A stretch of DNA of 64,000 bases from Pyropia yezoensis (taxonomy: Eukaryota; Rhodophyta; Bangiophyceae; Bangiales; Bangiaceae): NCBI GenBank assembly GCA_009829735.1, contig CM020618.1, forward strand, positions 19,391,346-19,455,345, given 5' to 3'. The notes under the pieces were generated by a model that saw nothing but the letters and a program-made list of their open reading frames with translations, had not been told where the DNA came from and did no database searches. Every line of letters begins with the position of its first letter. Positions within the stretch are counted from its first letter, which is position 1. Positions 42,655 through 51,304 of the stretch are shown one piece after another. The translations under genes and the position numbers were made by a program.

Positions 42655-43193
42655 TGTAGCAGTACTCCCAAGCACCAACCCCGAGTCAGGGAAGGAAGAG
42701 GAGTATTGCCGATATCCCAACTTGGGACACCGGAAGCAAGCACCTCCACACAGCCGAACACGGAACTTGCGTGTGGTGAGCGGGTCCACTCACCAAGGCA
42801 CGAACAAGATGTGTCGGAGCCAGACGGTGTTTTCTTGCTTGGCCAGCCAAGGTGGGCCCTCCCCGCCTTGCTGTCCCTCCTTATCAACCCTCCTCACACG
42901 CTCACGCAACCCCTCAAAACACTCAGAAAATGAACCCTCAAACAAACCAATCATATCACTCCACATGCAAAGAACTCAAAGCGTAGAAATCCGTCTGGCT
43001 CCCGTGCAAAAATCCCAAGAAACAAATACCAGCAGCATTACCCTGCTCTAGTATGTCGGAAGTCCTAGTCGAATTTCCGTCCAGAAGTCAGAAGTTTCAC
43101 CATCGTGGGTCGGGTGAATTTCGACTTCCGGTCAGGTCCACTTGACCCGAATCTTCAAAGTATTGGTACCGAATTCCGGCCCAATCTCCCACA
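42655..43193 (-). repeat. 5' LTR of the inner element
   Basis: Right-hand 539-bp repeat; promoter end for the minus-strand element. It is followed by the duplication CTGCC at 43194-43198. The primer-binding-like sequence lies immediately to its left (minus-strand TGGTGGATCAGC ending 2 bp before the LTR). Confidence 0.92.
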
Positions 43194-44273
43194 CTGCCCA
43201 TCAGGCTGCTGCTGGAGTAGTGAGCACCCCACCTGGACGCCACAGGCATCAGGGTCCAGAACAAGCTGGCCCTCCCGCTTGGGTACCGCCAGTACTGGAG
43301 TGGTGGTCAGGCGCTTCTTGAGCTCTTCGAAGGCCGCGGTCTGCTTCTCGTCTAACACCGGGAGTTGTGCGGGAAGCTTCTTGCTGGTGAGCTTGGTCAA
43401 TGACCGGGCAATCAGAGCATAGTCCCGTACGAACCGGCGGTAGACGTTGCACATACCCAGGAAGCTCTTGAGTTCCGTCTGGGTTTTAGGTTGCCGTGCA
43501 TGCCGGAGGGCCTTGATGTTCTTCTCATTGACTCGGAGCTCCCCCGGACTCAGCACGTGCCCCAGGTACTCCACCTCAGTCTCAAGCAGGTGGCACTTCT
43601 CGGCCTTGAGGGTAACTCCAGCCTTGGACAGGAGGGCCAGGACCTCTCGAAGGTGCTCCAGGTGTTCCGCTGGGGTCTTGGAGAAAACGATAATGTCGTC
43701 CAGGTAGACCAAACATGTTCTCCACCTTAGCCCCGACAGGATGATGTCGATGGCTCTTTGGAAGGTGGCCGGAGCATTGGTGAGACCAAAAGGAAGACGC
43801 TTGCACCGGAATAGTCCCAGGTGGCACGTGAAGGTGGTCGTGTCCTTGTCCTCGTCAGCCAGAGGGATCTGCCAGTAACCGGCATTACAATCCAGCGTCG
43901 AGAAGAGGGTGGCATCACCAAGAAAGTCGATGCAATCATCCATCCGGGGTATCGGGTATACATCCTTGACGGTCATCTCGTTCAGGCGCCTATAGTCAAC
44001 GCAGAAACGGAAGTGACCGCCAGGTTTCGGGACGACTACCACCGGGAAGGCCCACTCGCCATCAGACGGCTCGATAGCATCCATCTTGAGCATCTTGTTA
44101 ACCTGCTTCTCAATCTCATCCCGGCGATGGGGTCCAGCCCGGTATGGTTGCAGGTGTACTGGCTTAGCTTCCGGCTTGAGTTGAATCCGGTGTAGAGTGG
44201 CGTCCATCTCGCACAGCTCTCCCGACCACAGGTGCCGATATTCCTGGAGAAGCTTCTCCAGTGCCTCCTTCAA
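43194..44273 (-). CDS. Outer element: reverse transcriptase part
   Basis: Encodes a Ty3-type reverse transcriptase with FCVDYRRLNEMTV, LPFGLTNAPATF, the YLDD box and GMCNVYRRFVRDY, and the beginning of an RNase H domain. It is cut by the nested element. Its closest relative in the window is the matching region of the inner pol, clearly related but not the same family copy. Confidence 0.85.
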
Positions 44274-45175
44274 GTCGGGAGGGACATTTTTTCTTGTTTG
44301 ACCTTCGGCATCCCGGGCGGTGCTTGTTCGGGCTTCGGAGTAGCGCTGCCAGCCTGCTCTTGTTTCGGAGGTACGTCTAAGGCCGTCAAGTTGGATGCCA
44401 GCTCTTGTTGCAGGTTCAAGAGGTCTTCCTTGCTCATAGCACGGGCGGACCCCCGGTAAGGCTCTGCTGTACCAACTCGGGAGCCCTTGGCGAGGGTTAT
44501 TGGCTTCCGGCTCACGTTGACGATCAGCACCGAGAACGGGGTGTGCCTTTCTTCCTTCTTGTGATGTCCGTGGGCCAAGTATAACCGGTGTTTCGCCAGA
44601 AATTCCTTACGTCCGTAGATCAGGCATTGACCTGCAATCCGGGTCGTTACTTGAACCTTGGTCTCCGAGCGAGGAGGTAGGAGCACCGGTTTGAAGAGAG
44701 TCAAGGTAGAGGGTGGGATGCGTTCCCTCTTGTTCTTGGCTACACGAACCTTGGCGTCCAGATGCTCCAATACCGGTGACACAAACCCATGGTTGAACTG
44801 CACCTTCCCTTCTCCGGGTAGGATGCTCTTGTCGTGCTGCTTCTGGAAGTCCCAGCCTAGGATAAGGGGGACTGATAGGGTCTTGACTACTAGAAAGGGA
44901 AAAAGCATTGGTTCATTGTTGACATAGATGTCGACGGGAAGGCGGCCCATCGGTCGTAGGGTTTGACCTGATGCGTCGACAATGTGGGTTTTGGTAGGCG
45001 CTCTCCAGGCATGTCGACGCCAGCCCGGAGGTAACAGGTTCTCAGTGATGACGCTTGGTCCGGCTCCCGTGTCAACCACCGGCGTAACAGCTTGGGGGAG
45101 GCTATCCCCCACACGCATACGAGCATTAATCTTGAGGTTTTCCTTACGCAGGACGAGCAAGGTCCCCTTGAACAA
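44270..45175 (-). CDS. Outer element: protease part
   Basis: A 301-aa ORF with the retropepsin active-site motif in VVDTGAGPSVI, followed by ILGWDFQKQHD. A spacer rich in charged residues leads to the reverse transcriptase part. Fossil part of the broken outer element. Confidence 0.75.
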   Translation of the reverse strand: MFKGTLLVLRKENLKINARMRVGDSLPQAVTPVVDTGAGPSVITENLLPPGWRRHAWRAPTKTHIVDASGQTLRPMGRLPVDIYVNNEPMLFPFLVVKTLSVPLILGWDFQKQHDKSILPGEGKVQFNHGFVSPVLEHLDAKVRVAKNKRERIPPSTLTLFKPVLLPPRSETKVQVTTRIAGQCLIYGRKEFLAKHRLYLAHGHHKKEERHTPFSVLIVNVSRKPITLAKGSRVGTAEPYRGSARAMSKEDLLNLQQELASNLTALDVPPKQEQAGSATPKPEQAPPGMPKVKQEKMSLPT

Positions 45176-45494
45176 ACAGGGTGTCCAGGCGGCTACCAGT
45201 TGAGCAGGTAACTGTCGTCCTTTCTCCCGGCACGCAAGGGGAGAACGGGTAGAAGTACCCTGCCGTTGGAGGTTCGGGAAGACACTTGGGGAGAGCGCCT
45301 GCCCTACTCGTTTCCCGGGTCCGAGGAGTCCTTAGAGGTCTCGGTCTCAGGGTCAAAGTCCGTAGAGCTTCCCTTGCCAGAGCCTCCGTGATGCTCTGTA
45401 AGGTTGCCACTCGGATTGCGTGTACCTGTGCCTTGTCCATCTTGGAGGGTGCTCGCCGGTCAGCCCAGTTGACCGCCTTTGCAAACACCAGTCC

Positions 45495-47063
45495 TTAACG
45501 CTTGAGTTTCTCCTGGAGATCCTTGGGAATGGTCGGGCACTGGTAGGACAGGTGGTCCTCCTTCTGGCACAGCCAGCAAGACCGGAACCGCTGGTTCTTG
45601 ACCTGCTTGGGGGCGACCAGGGAAGGTTGCTCCTTAGAAACGAAGCCGCCCCACTTGTCCCCTGACCCCACGGGTGAGGCCTCGCCAACTGCGAGTACCG
45701 GTACAGGGCTATCACCTCCCTTATACCTGTCGGGTCCGGGACGAACTCGTGACAACGGCTTGGGAGTTGATACCATGGGAGCTTGGAGGGCCTTGGCTTG
45801 CCGGTACTTGCCCTGGGTGTAGGCCATCAACTGCTGGAAGGTATGTTCTTGATGTTCCTGGTTGTAGTTCTCCGCATCCACTTGAAGATATTCAGGAAGC
45901 CCTTCCGAGAAGACCATCTTGAGCCTGTCCTCAGGGTAAACGTTGCCACAAGCCTCGCTCATCTCCCGGACACGACGGGCGAAGGCCTCTGGAGTCTCTT
46001 GTCTCTCCATGGTTGCCCGGATCAGCCTGCCGACTGCTTTACGCAGGGAGTCCGCGTCAGCGTAGTTGGACAGGAGCAAGTTGACCGCCTCCGGATAGCT
46101 CCCAACGGTACGCCCGACAATGTGTCCGGCAGAGTCTGGTAGAACCTGTGCAAGTCGCTGTTCCACTTCTCCGGTCATGAAGTTAACCAGGAGGTAGAGG
46201 GCCTTGCCCTCGGACACATCGTTGTCGTTGCATGCCTTGACAAACCGGCGCAGGAAGGCAAAGATAAGCGCCGGTCTCTTCCCGGAAAACTTAGGATGTC
46301 CCCCGAAGCTCGGCTGCATTCGCCGGTTCAGGGATGCCATCCTCTTGGCCATCTTCCGGGTGTAACCTTGGTCTTGGTTCTCCAGCCGGTAGTTACCCCA
46401 ATACGTGACCTTGTTCAGGGTAGCATCTCCCACTTGGTGGGCAGGGAAGTCAAACTCGACTAGCCTGCGCCGGGTGGGACCGGGAGATGCATCCCAGTCT
46501 TTTCCCTCCTCAGAGCTGGAGGAACTGGTCTCGCTGGTGCTAGAGCGACGGCGACGACGCCGACGCCTCCGGCTGCTCCGGTTACCGGTCTTAGAGCTCC
46601 CCGCCCCATAGGATGCAAGGGGAGGAAAAGCTTGGCCGGTCCCAGGAGTCGAGGTCTCAGGGAGACCCGTAGAACCAGTCACAGCGGTGCCTCTGGCACT
46701 GCTAGTGCCCACAGGAAGAGGTGTATACACCCAGCTGCCATGTGTGGGTCCAGGAGTAAACACACCAGGGGCTATCCCTGGAGGTTGAGGAGTAGAACCG
46801 ACAGGAGGGAGACGTCTGCTGCGAGCGGACTCAAACGCCGTTGACCCCGGGGAGGCTCCCACAGCAGGAACAGCCGGAGGAACGGGAGCAGGAGGTGCTT
46901 GGCCGCCTTTAGACTCCAGTCCGCTACCGGATGTCACACCCAGGTCTGCTTCACCCGTAGGGAGAACGCCGGGTTGGGCACCGTCCCCCGCGGTGACCAG
47001 GGATGCGTCAAGGGACGCGGGGTCTACCCCTTCGGGCACCGTCGTGCCAGGGAGGGTAGCCAT
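45495..47063 (-). CDS. Outer element: gag-like protein with a CCHC zinc knuckle
   Basis: From the Met at 47063 (MATLPGTTVPEG) about 522 aa; the frame is open slightly further upstream, to 47123. It has a Pro/Gly/Ser-rich N-terminus, a very basic Arg/Ser run, a capsid-like helical region (FAFLRRFVKACNDNDVSEG, similar to the inner gag) and a CCHC knuckle C-x2-C-x4-H-x4-C (CWLCQKEDHLSYQC) near the end. Confidence 0.82.
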   Translation of the reverse strand: MATLPGTTVPEGVDPASLDASLVTAGDGAQPGVLPTGEADLGVTSGSGLESKGGQAPPAPVPPAVPAVGASPGSTAFESARSRRLPPVGSTPQPPGIAPGVFTPGPTHGSWVYTPLPVGTSSARGTAVTGSTGLPETSTPGTGQAFPPLASYGAGSSKTGNRSSRRRRRRRRRSSTSETSSSSSEEGKDWDASPGPTRRRLVEFDFPAHQVGDATLNKVTYWGNYRLENQDQGYTRKMAKRMASLNRRMQPSFGGHPKFSGKRPALIFAFLRRFVKACNDNDVSEGKALYLLVNFMTGEVEQRLAQVLPDSAGHIVGRTVGSYPEAVNLLLSNYADADSLRKAVGRLIRATMERQETPEAFARRVREMSEACGNVYPEDRLKMVFSEGLPEYLQVDAENYNQEHQEHTFQQLMAYTQGKYRQAKALQAPMVSTPKPLSRVRPGPDRYKGGDSPVPVLAVGEASPVGSGDKWGGFVSKEQPSLVAPKQVKNQRFRSCWLCQKEDHLSYQCPTIPKDLQEKLKR

Positions 47064-47275
47064 GTTGGTCTCTTGACAGCCACAGTCCAGTTGCCTGCGT
47101 GTCCAAAGATCGCAAGACCACAAGAGAGGGGTTGGAGAGCCAGGAATGGGATTCCCGTGAACGGGTGCAAATAATTCCCAAACCCCAGAAAAAGACAGAA
47201 CAGGAACAACCCAACCGCTGCTCCCAAATGCCTCTTCTCAAACACTCCGACTATCCCCTGCTGCTCCACCAAATA

Positions 47276-47847
47276 TGTGGTATAAAACTCGATCCTCTCA
47301 GACACGTGTCAATATCCCTCGGGGGAAAGGGACAGGTAACACAGACAGGTGAACTACGAGAATGGTATGCCTGTTGCCTCACGTGCCTGCTCGCAGAGCA
47401 AACAGATACGCACGGTAGTGCACACGGGGAAGAGGAAAGCAAACGCGCAGTTGTCTTTTTCCTGAGGGCGCGGGCCAAGGGCGCCTCGCTGTCCCTCTTA
47501 ACGTGCATCTGGGGGAGCCTCGGCACGTTGGCCAGGTAGCCCCCCCCATAACCCCGAGTGGCCCCGACCCGAGTCTAACCTCGTCAGGTCGGGGGCCACT
47601 ATCACTACTAATTCTATTCCCACTCACTAATCTCACACTCAATTTCTCTCAAATCAAGTCCCTCACAAGTATGCAAAAACCCATCAGAAATCCCTCTCTC
47701 ACGTGTGGATAGCGTAGTCCACCGCATCCCAGTGCCGGGCACGGGCCACGGCCGCCAACCATCACCACACGGCGGGCGTGCTCTGGCACCTGGTGCCCTC
47801 TGGTTGTAGTCCCGGGTCGGCGCCAAGTCGGGGCCAGGGATGCTACA
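47276..47847 (-). repeat. 5' LTR of the outer element
   Basis: Right-hand 572-bp repeat, nearly identical to 27957-28528. It is followed by TCTGG at 47848-47852, the target duplication. The primer-binding-like sequence (minus-strand TGGTGGAGCAGC) ends 4 bp to its left. Confidence 0.9.
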
Positions 47848-48572
47848 TCTGGGAGCTGTACGCCCGGTTTGCTGCGCGTAACCTGGAGAAGAAGTGCCCG
47901 GGAGAGTGGAAGGTGCTCGTCATGGACGGTTGCAAAGTCCATGCTTCCTCTGCGGGTTTGACCGTTCTCAAACAATCCAAAGTGGTCGTCCTCATGTTTC
48001 CATCCCACCTCTCCCACATCCTCCAAGCTCTCGGCAAGGACCCGTTCTTGAAGGTGAAGGCCCGCGGGCGCACGGCGATGCGCACCATCATCCCCACTCT
48101 CCCTCCTAAGGCAAAGATTAACCTGGTACATCTGATGCGCGTCATCAACGAATCTGCGTTTTATGGCCTGTCATCTGTCAACTTCATCAATGGCTTCCGC
48201 CAGACGGGGACGTGGCCCATTAACCCCACCGCCATTGACGTCTCCCGCCTCGTGAAGGGAAAGGGCCCCGTCAACGCCAAGCGGAAGGTCAACCTGGAGC
48301 AGCTCATCGTCCGACTGGGGCCGGAGGCGAGGCGGGACACGCGCAATCCCTTGCTGTCCGTTGGCTCGATCTCCACACGGGGCCGGGCCGTCGAGGCCAC
48401 GAGTGAGGCCGTCCTCGAGACGCTGCGAGAGCTCGACGCTGTGGCCGCCCGGAAAGTGGCGGCCAAGGAAAAGACCCAAGCGACGCGGGCGGCCAAGACG
48501 GCGGCCGCCATTGCGGACGAGGCGCGGGCGGAGGTGGAGGCGGAGGTCCGTCGCAACAGCCCGGCCTACTAG
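47848..48572 (+). pseudogene. pogo-like DDE transposase, C-terminal part
   Basis: Beyond the LTR, the duplicated TCTGG leads in frame into WELYARFAARNL and the second catalytic acidic residue in VLVMDGCKVHAS. FPSHLSHILQALGKDPF follows, where most DDE_1/pogo transposases read LQPLD. The third acidic residue is therefore replaced by Gly here, or displaced two residues to GKD. A basic, Ala/Arg-rich tail ends at TAG 48570-48572. With the left part the gene is about 900 nt plus 725 nt. Terminal inverted repeats of this transposon were not found. Confidence 0.75.
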
Positions 48573-49101
48573 GCCCGCAAAGCCTCGTTGCGGCGCCGCG
48601 CCGCGCGCGCACGAGCCGCGGCGGGGTCCGCTCAACCGTACACGTGCGCCAGCGGCGCAGTTGTGGAGGAGGAGCCTCGGCGGAAGAGGGCCCGGTGAGC
48701 CTGCCTGAGGCGGGGTGGGTGGGGCTGAGGATGGGTTGATGAGGGTGGGTGGTTGAGGGTAGTTGGGTGAGGGTGCGTGGTTGAGGCGTGGTGCACTTGC
48801 CTTCTTGTCCGTCCCCCTGACTGGATGGGACATAATTTGGGATGGCTTTCAGGAACGCGTCCAGGCCCCTGTGGGCCCGGCTGTATGGGATAATATTATG
48901 GTCGACATTATCGACACAGGAAATGGCGTTCTTATCCTTCGTTCGCACGCCCACAACAGAGAACGCACAGAACAAAGAAAAAAAAATAATGGCACAACTC
49001 CCCGCAGTGAGGGCTATCTCTCCATACGCAGCACTTGACCGGGGGATCCGTGTAGACAGACGACCGTCGAGGAGTGGTCGACATTTGACACACACTGGCT
49101 A
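48573..49101. other. 3' flank of the pogo-like gene, nothing assigned
   Basis: GTGGGT/TGAGG-type imperfect repeats at 48715-48785 are followed by lower-GC sequence with an A-rich run near 48977-48989. The right end of the pogo-like transposon should lie in or beyond here, but no repeat matching the left side was recognised. Confidence 0.35.
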
Positions 49102-49219
49102 CAAGTGTCCCGTAAAAAGTGGACGTGCACGGGCCGTGCAGTGTGGGTTTGATTGGTCCAGTGGCCGATATTTGACATGATCTCGACACGTGTGCGTCCA
49201 CTTTTTACGGGACGCACTA
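49102..49219. mobile_element. MITE-like inverted-repeat element, copy 2
   Basis: About 118 bp. The left end has TCCCGTAAAAAGTGGACG and the right end its complement CGTCCACTTTTTACGGGA. The middle shares GGCCGATATT and GACATGATC with copy 1 at 14463-14564. TA precedes the left end, but no TA follows the right end cleanly. The ends are better conserved here than in copy 1. Confidence 0.65.
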
Positions 49220-49416
49220 AATGCTGTGTTCTGCGCGGGGCTGCAGCTCGCTTTACAGCCGGGTCTTGGCCGCCACGGCGGGGTCGAAAGGGACGGAACC
49301 TTTATCCAGGCGAGGCGTCTGGTCTTGCGGGAAGCATAGCCAAGGTACAAAGCTCCTTCGCCTTTGGAAGACTACGTTCCGACAAGGAAGCCGCCGCACC
49401 GCCAACGAGGCCTCTA

Positions 49417-49613
49417 CAGTCTTTCTCCATTGCTGCGGCATCCTTTTTTGGGCACGGTGTCTAGTAACCAATGCACGTCGCCGACCTCTACGGTGCGATC
49501 AACGCATGTGTCAGCATTCGATCGTTGTCACCGACCAATCAGAGGGTGGAATCAAGTTACAATCCTTGGGCTTACGGTCGCCACAGAGGGTGCCCAACAA
49601 TGGAGAAAGACTG
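49417..49613. mobile_element. Small pogo/Tc1-type inverted-repeat element
   Basis: A 197-bp element starting CAGTCTTTCTCCATTG and ending with the exact complement CAATGGAGAAAGACTG. It is flanked by TA on both sides (49415-49416 and 49614-49615). A CAGT end and a TA duplication are usual for pogo-like elements. No coding capacity. Whether the pogo-like transposase of this window could act on it is unknown. Confidence 0.65.
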
Positions 49614-51304
49614 TAACACTCAGCGCAGTTGGTCTCCGTTGCTACTGTGACTTGAGGTGTGAGAGGCCCCAGTTTTGATTGCCAACGGTGCCTTTTCTTC
49701 CCGCCCAGCAGCCAACGCAATGTGCTGCTTTGGCACGCACCATGCTGGACGCATCTGCGTACGACGCGGAGCTACCCCGCGTGTGGAAGCCCATTCAAAG
49801 CAGCTCTTGGGAGCCCTCTTGCGCATGAAACTGACTCCTGAAGATGGTGTACTTAGATCACGTAAGTGTTCAAATATTGCAAATATGTAATAATAATTGA
49901 GTTGGCATTGAATACAATCGCTCCGGAAATATTTGATTGAATCTCGCAACCCTGTGCGCAGTGGGGCTTGAACCGTAGTTCAGGAAATCGCCCTCATTCG
50001 GGTTTGCGGGTTGTGGACTCGATTTTGGAGCCCCTGGTACGGTGCGTGCGCCCGAGCAATCTCTATTTATTATTCCTATGTCCTGTGGCAATGTGCTCCG
50101 GACCGCAGCAGTGATGCTGACAATGACCACGTGAAGCACCATGTCCTCCGCTACATACACATGAGTACAGATGTGTAGCAGCATTACTGATCTGTCCAGG
50201 AACATGCCGTCGCGTGCGCCCAACAATGCATATCAGAAAGCACCCCGGAGAAAACTGCGGATGGGGGTCCAAACGCAAGCAAATCTCCCAGCCAGGTCCG
50301 TGCATTGAACAGCCAAATGTGAATAAAACAGCTGTCTGATGGCTCTTTAACGAGTGTTGATTGGCTGCGGCACTCCAGCGACCGCCTGGGAGATTGAGTG
50401 GTCCGCAAGAATTTGTGGCCGCCCACAAAGTTTCCACAGAACCTTGGTGGAATCGCTCTCCACAGGCTGAACGCAACCTCTCTGTGGACTCGGTTGCGGG
50501 TCGTCAAACAGGCCAAAAGAGCTTCGCGCTGAACCATTGTTTAAGCCCCACTGCGCTGGTGGCGGGAGACCCGGAGGATGGGGGGGGCGGCGTGGTGGCG
50601 GTTTGAGCCCGCCTGGCGCCAGGGCCAAGCTTCCTGTCCTTCCGCCCCGCTACAGTATCTCGCTCTCATCCACCTCGCCGGCGCTGCCCAGTCTGCCACA
50701 TCCCCTGCACCACGCACGCTACTGCCGCCACCGCGCGTCCTTCCGCAGCTAGTCGTGCAGCCCAGGCACGCTGCGCCCAAGTGTCAGCTCCCATCGATCT
50801 GCCCACGGAGCCCAGCATCCCTATTCCAAAGGCCCCCACCATCCGCTGACGACCACCAGCGGCAGCGAGGAATGAGAAAACTACTGCTACTGCTGCGCTA
50901 TGTGCTCAGAGTGCCACGCCGGTCACCTCCCTCCTCCCAGCCACCCCCACCCTCTCCACCCGGCCGGCGGCGGCGCACACTCAGGCGGGGCGGGCCAGTG
51001 CATGTTACAACCGAGTGCTTAAAAAAAGAGGTAGTCGCGACGAGTGAGCACGTCAAAAATAGGGACGGAAAGAAGGGAGGGGGGGAGAGGGGACGCGGGA
51101 ACGGCATCGGACAGACACCCTGCCGTCGGACAGTCACCCTGCCACCCACCCGATGCAGCTCTTCCTCACTCACACCCCCCCCCCCCCCCCCCCCACACGC
51201 CTCGGACGGTGCTCTCGACTAAGGAAATGTACAGACACAAGAAACGACCAAGCAGTGAAGGAAGAAGCATGGAAAAACGATATCCACCAAGGGAGCGCAC
51301 GCCC
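49614..51304. other. Intergenic stretch, 3' side of the cyclin gene
   Basis: 49614-50550 is of moderate GC with short frames only. 50550-51300 becomes GC-rich, with Pro/Arg frames on both strands and a C-run at 51177-51194. No domain recognised. The last 100 bases or so presumably hold the 3' untranslated region of cyclin B. Confidence 0.35.

Larger units (their letters stand above)
32958..43193 (-). mobile_element. Inner Ty3/gypsy (chromovirus-like) LTR retrotransposon, looks whole, very young
   Basis: A 10,236-bp element with 539-bp LTRs at 32958-33496 and 42655-43193. The LTRs start TG, end CA, appear identical along their length as read and are flanked by the 5-bp duplication CTGCC. The minus strand carries gag (40574-42352) and a single long pol ORF (36546-40535) with protease, reverse transcriptase, RNase H, integrase and a chromodomain-like end. 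A primer-binding-like TGGTGGATCAGC lies 2 bp inside the 5' LTR and a purine-rich tract borders the 3' LTR. I see no obvious break. It inserted into the RNase H-coding part of the outer element. A plus-strand ORF of 638 codons lies between pol and the 3' LTR. Confidence 0.92.
27957..47847 (-). mobile_element. Outer Ty3/gypsy (chromovirus-like) LTR retrotransposon, broken by a nested element
   Basis: Two 572-bp LTRs (27957-28528 and 47276-47847) begin TG and end CA, flanked by the 5-bp duplication TCTGG. The minus-strand order is 5' LTR, gag, protease, reverse transcriptase, RNase H/integrase, chromodomain-like end, 3' LTR. That domain order places it in Ty3/gypsy, and the chromodomain-like end suggests a chromovirus. 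A primer-binding-like TGGTGGAGCAGC lies 4 bp inside the 5' LTR and a purine-rich tract precedes the 3' LTR. It is broken by the insertion of a second element and by about two or three further breaks. The LTRs differ at about five sites in 572 bp, so it is young but older than its guest. An antisense ORF lies near the 3' LTR. Confidence 0.9.
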
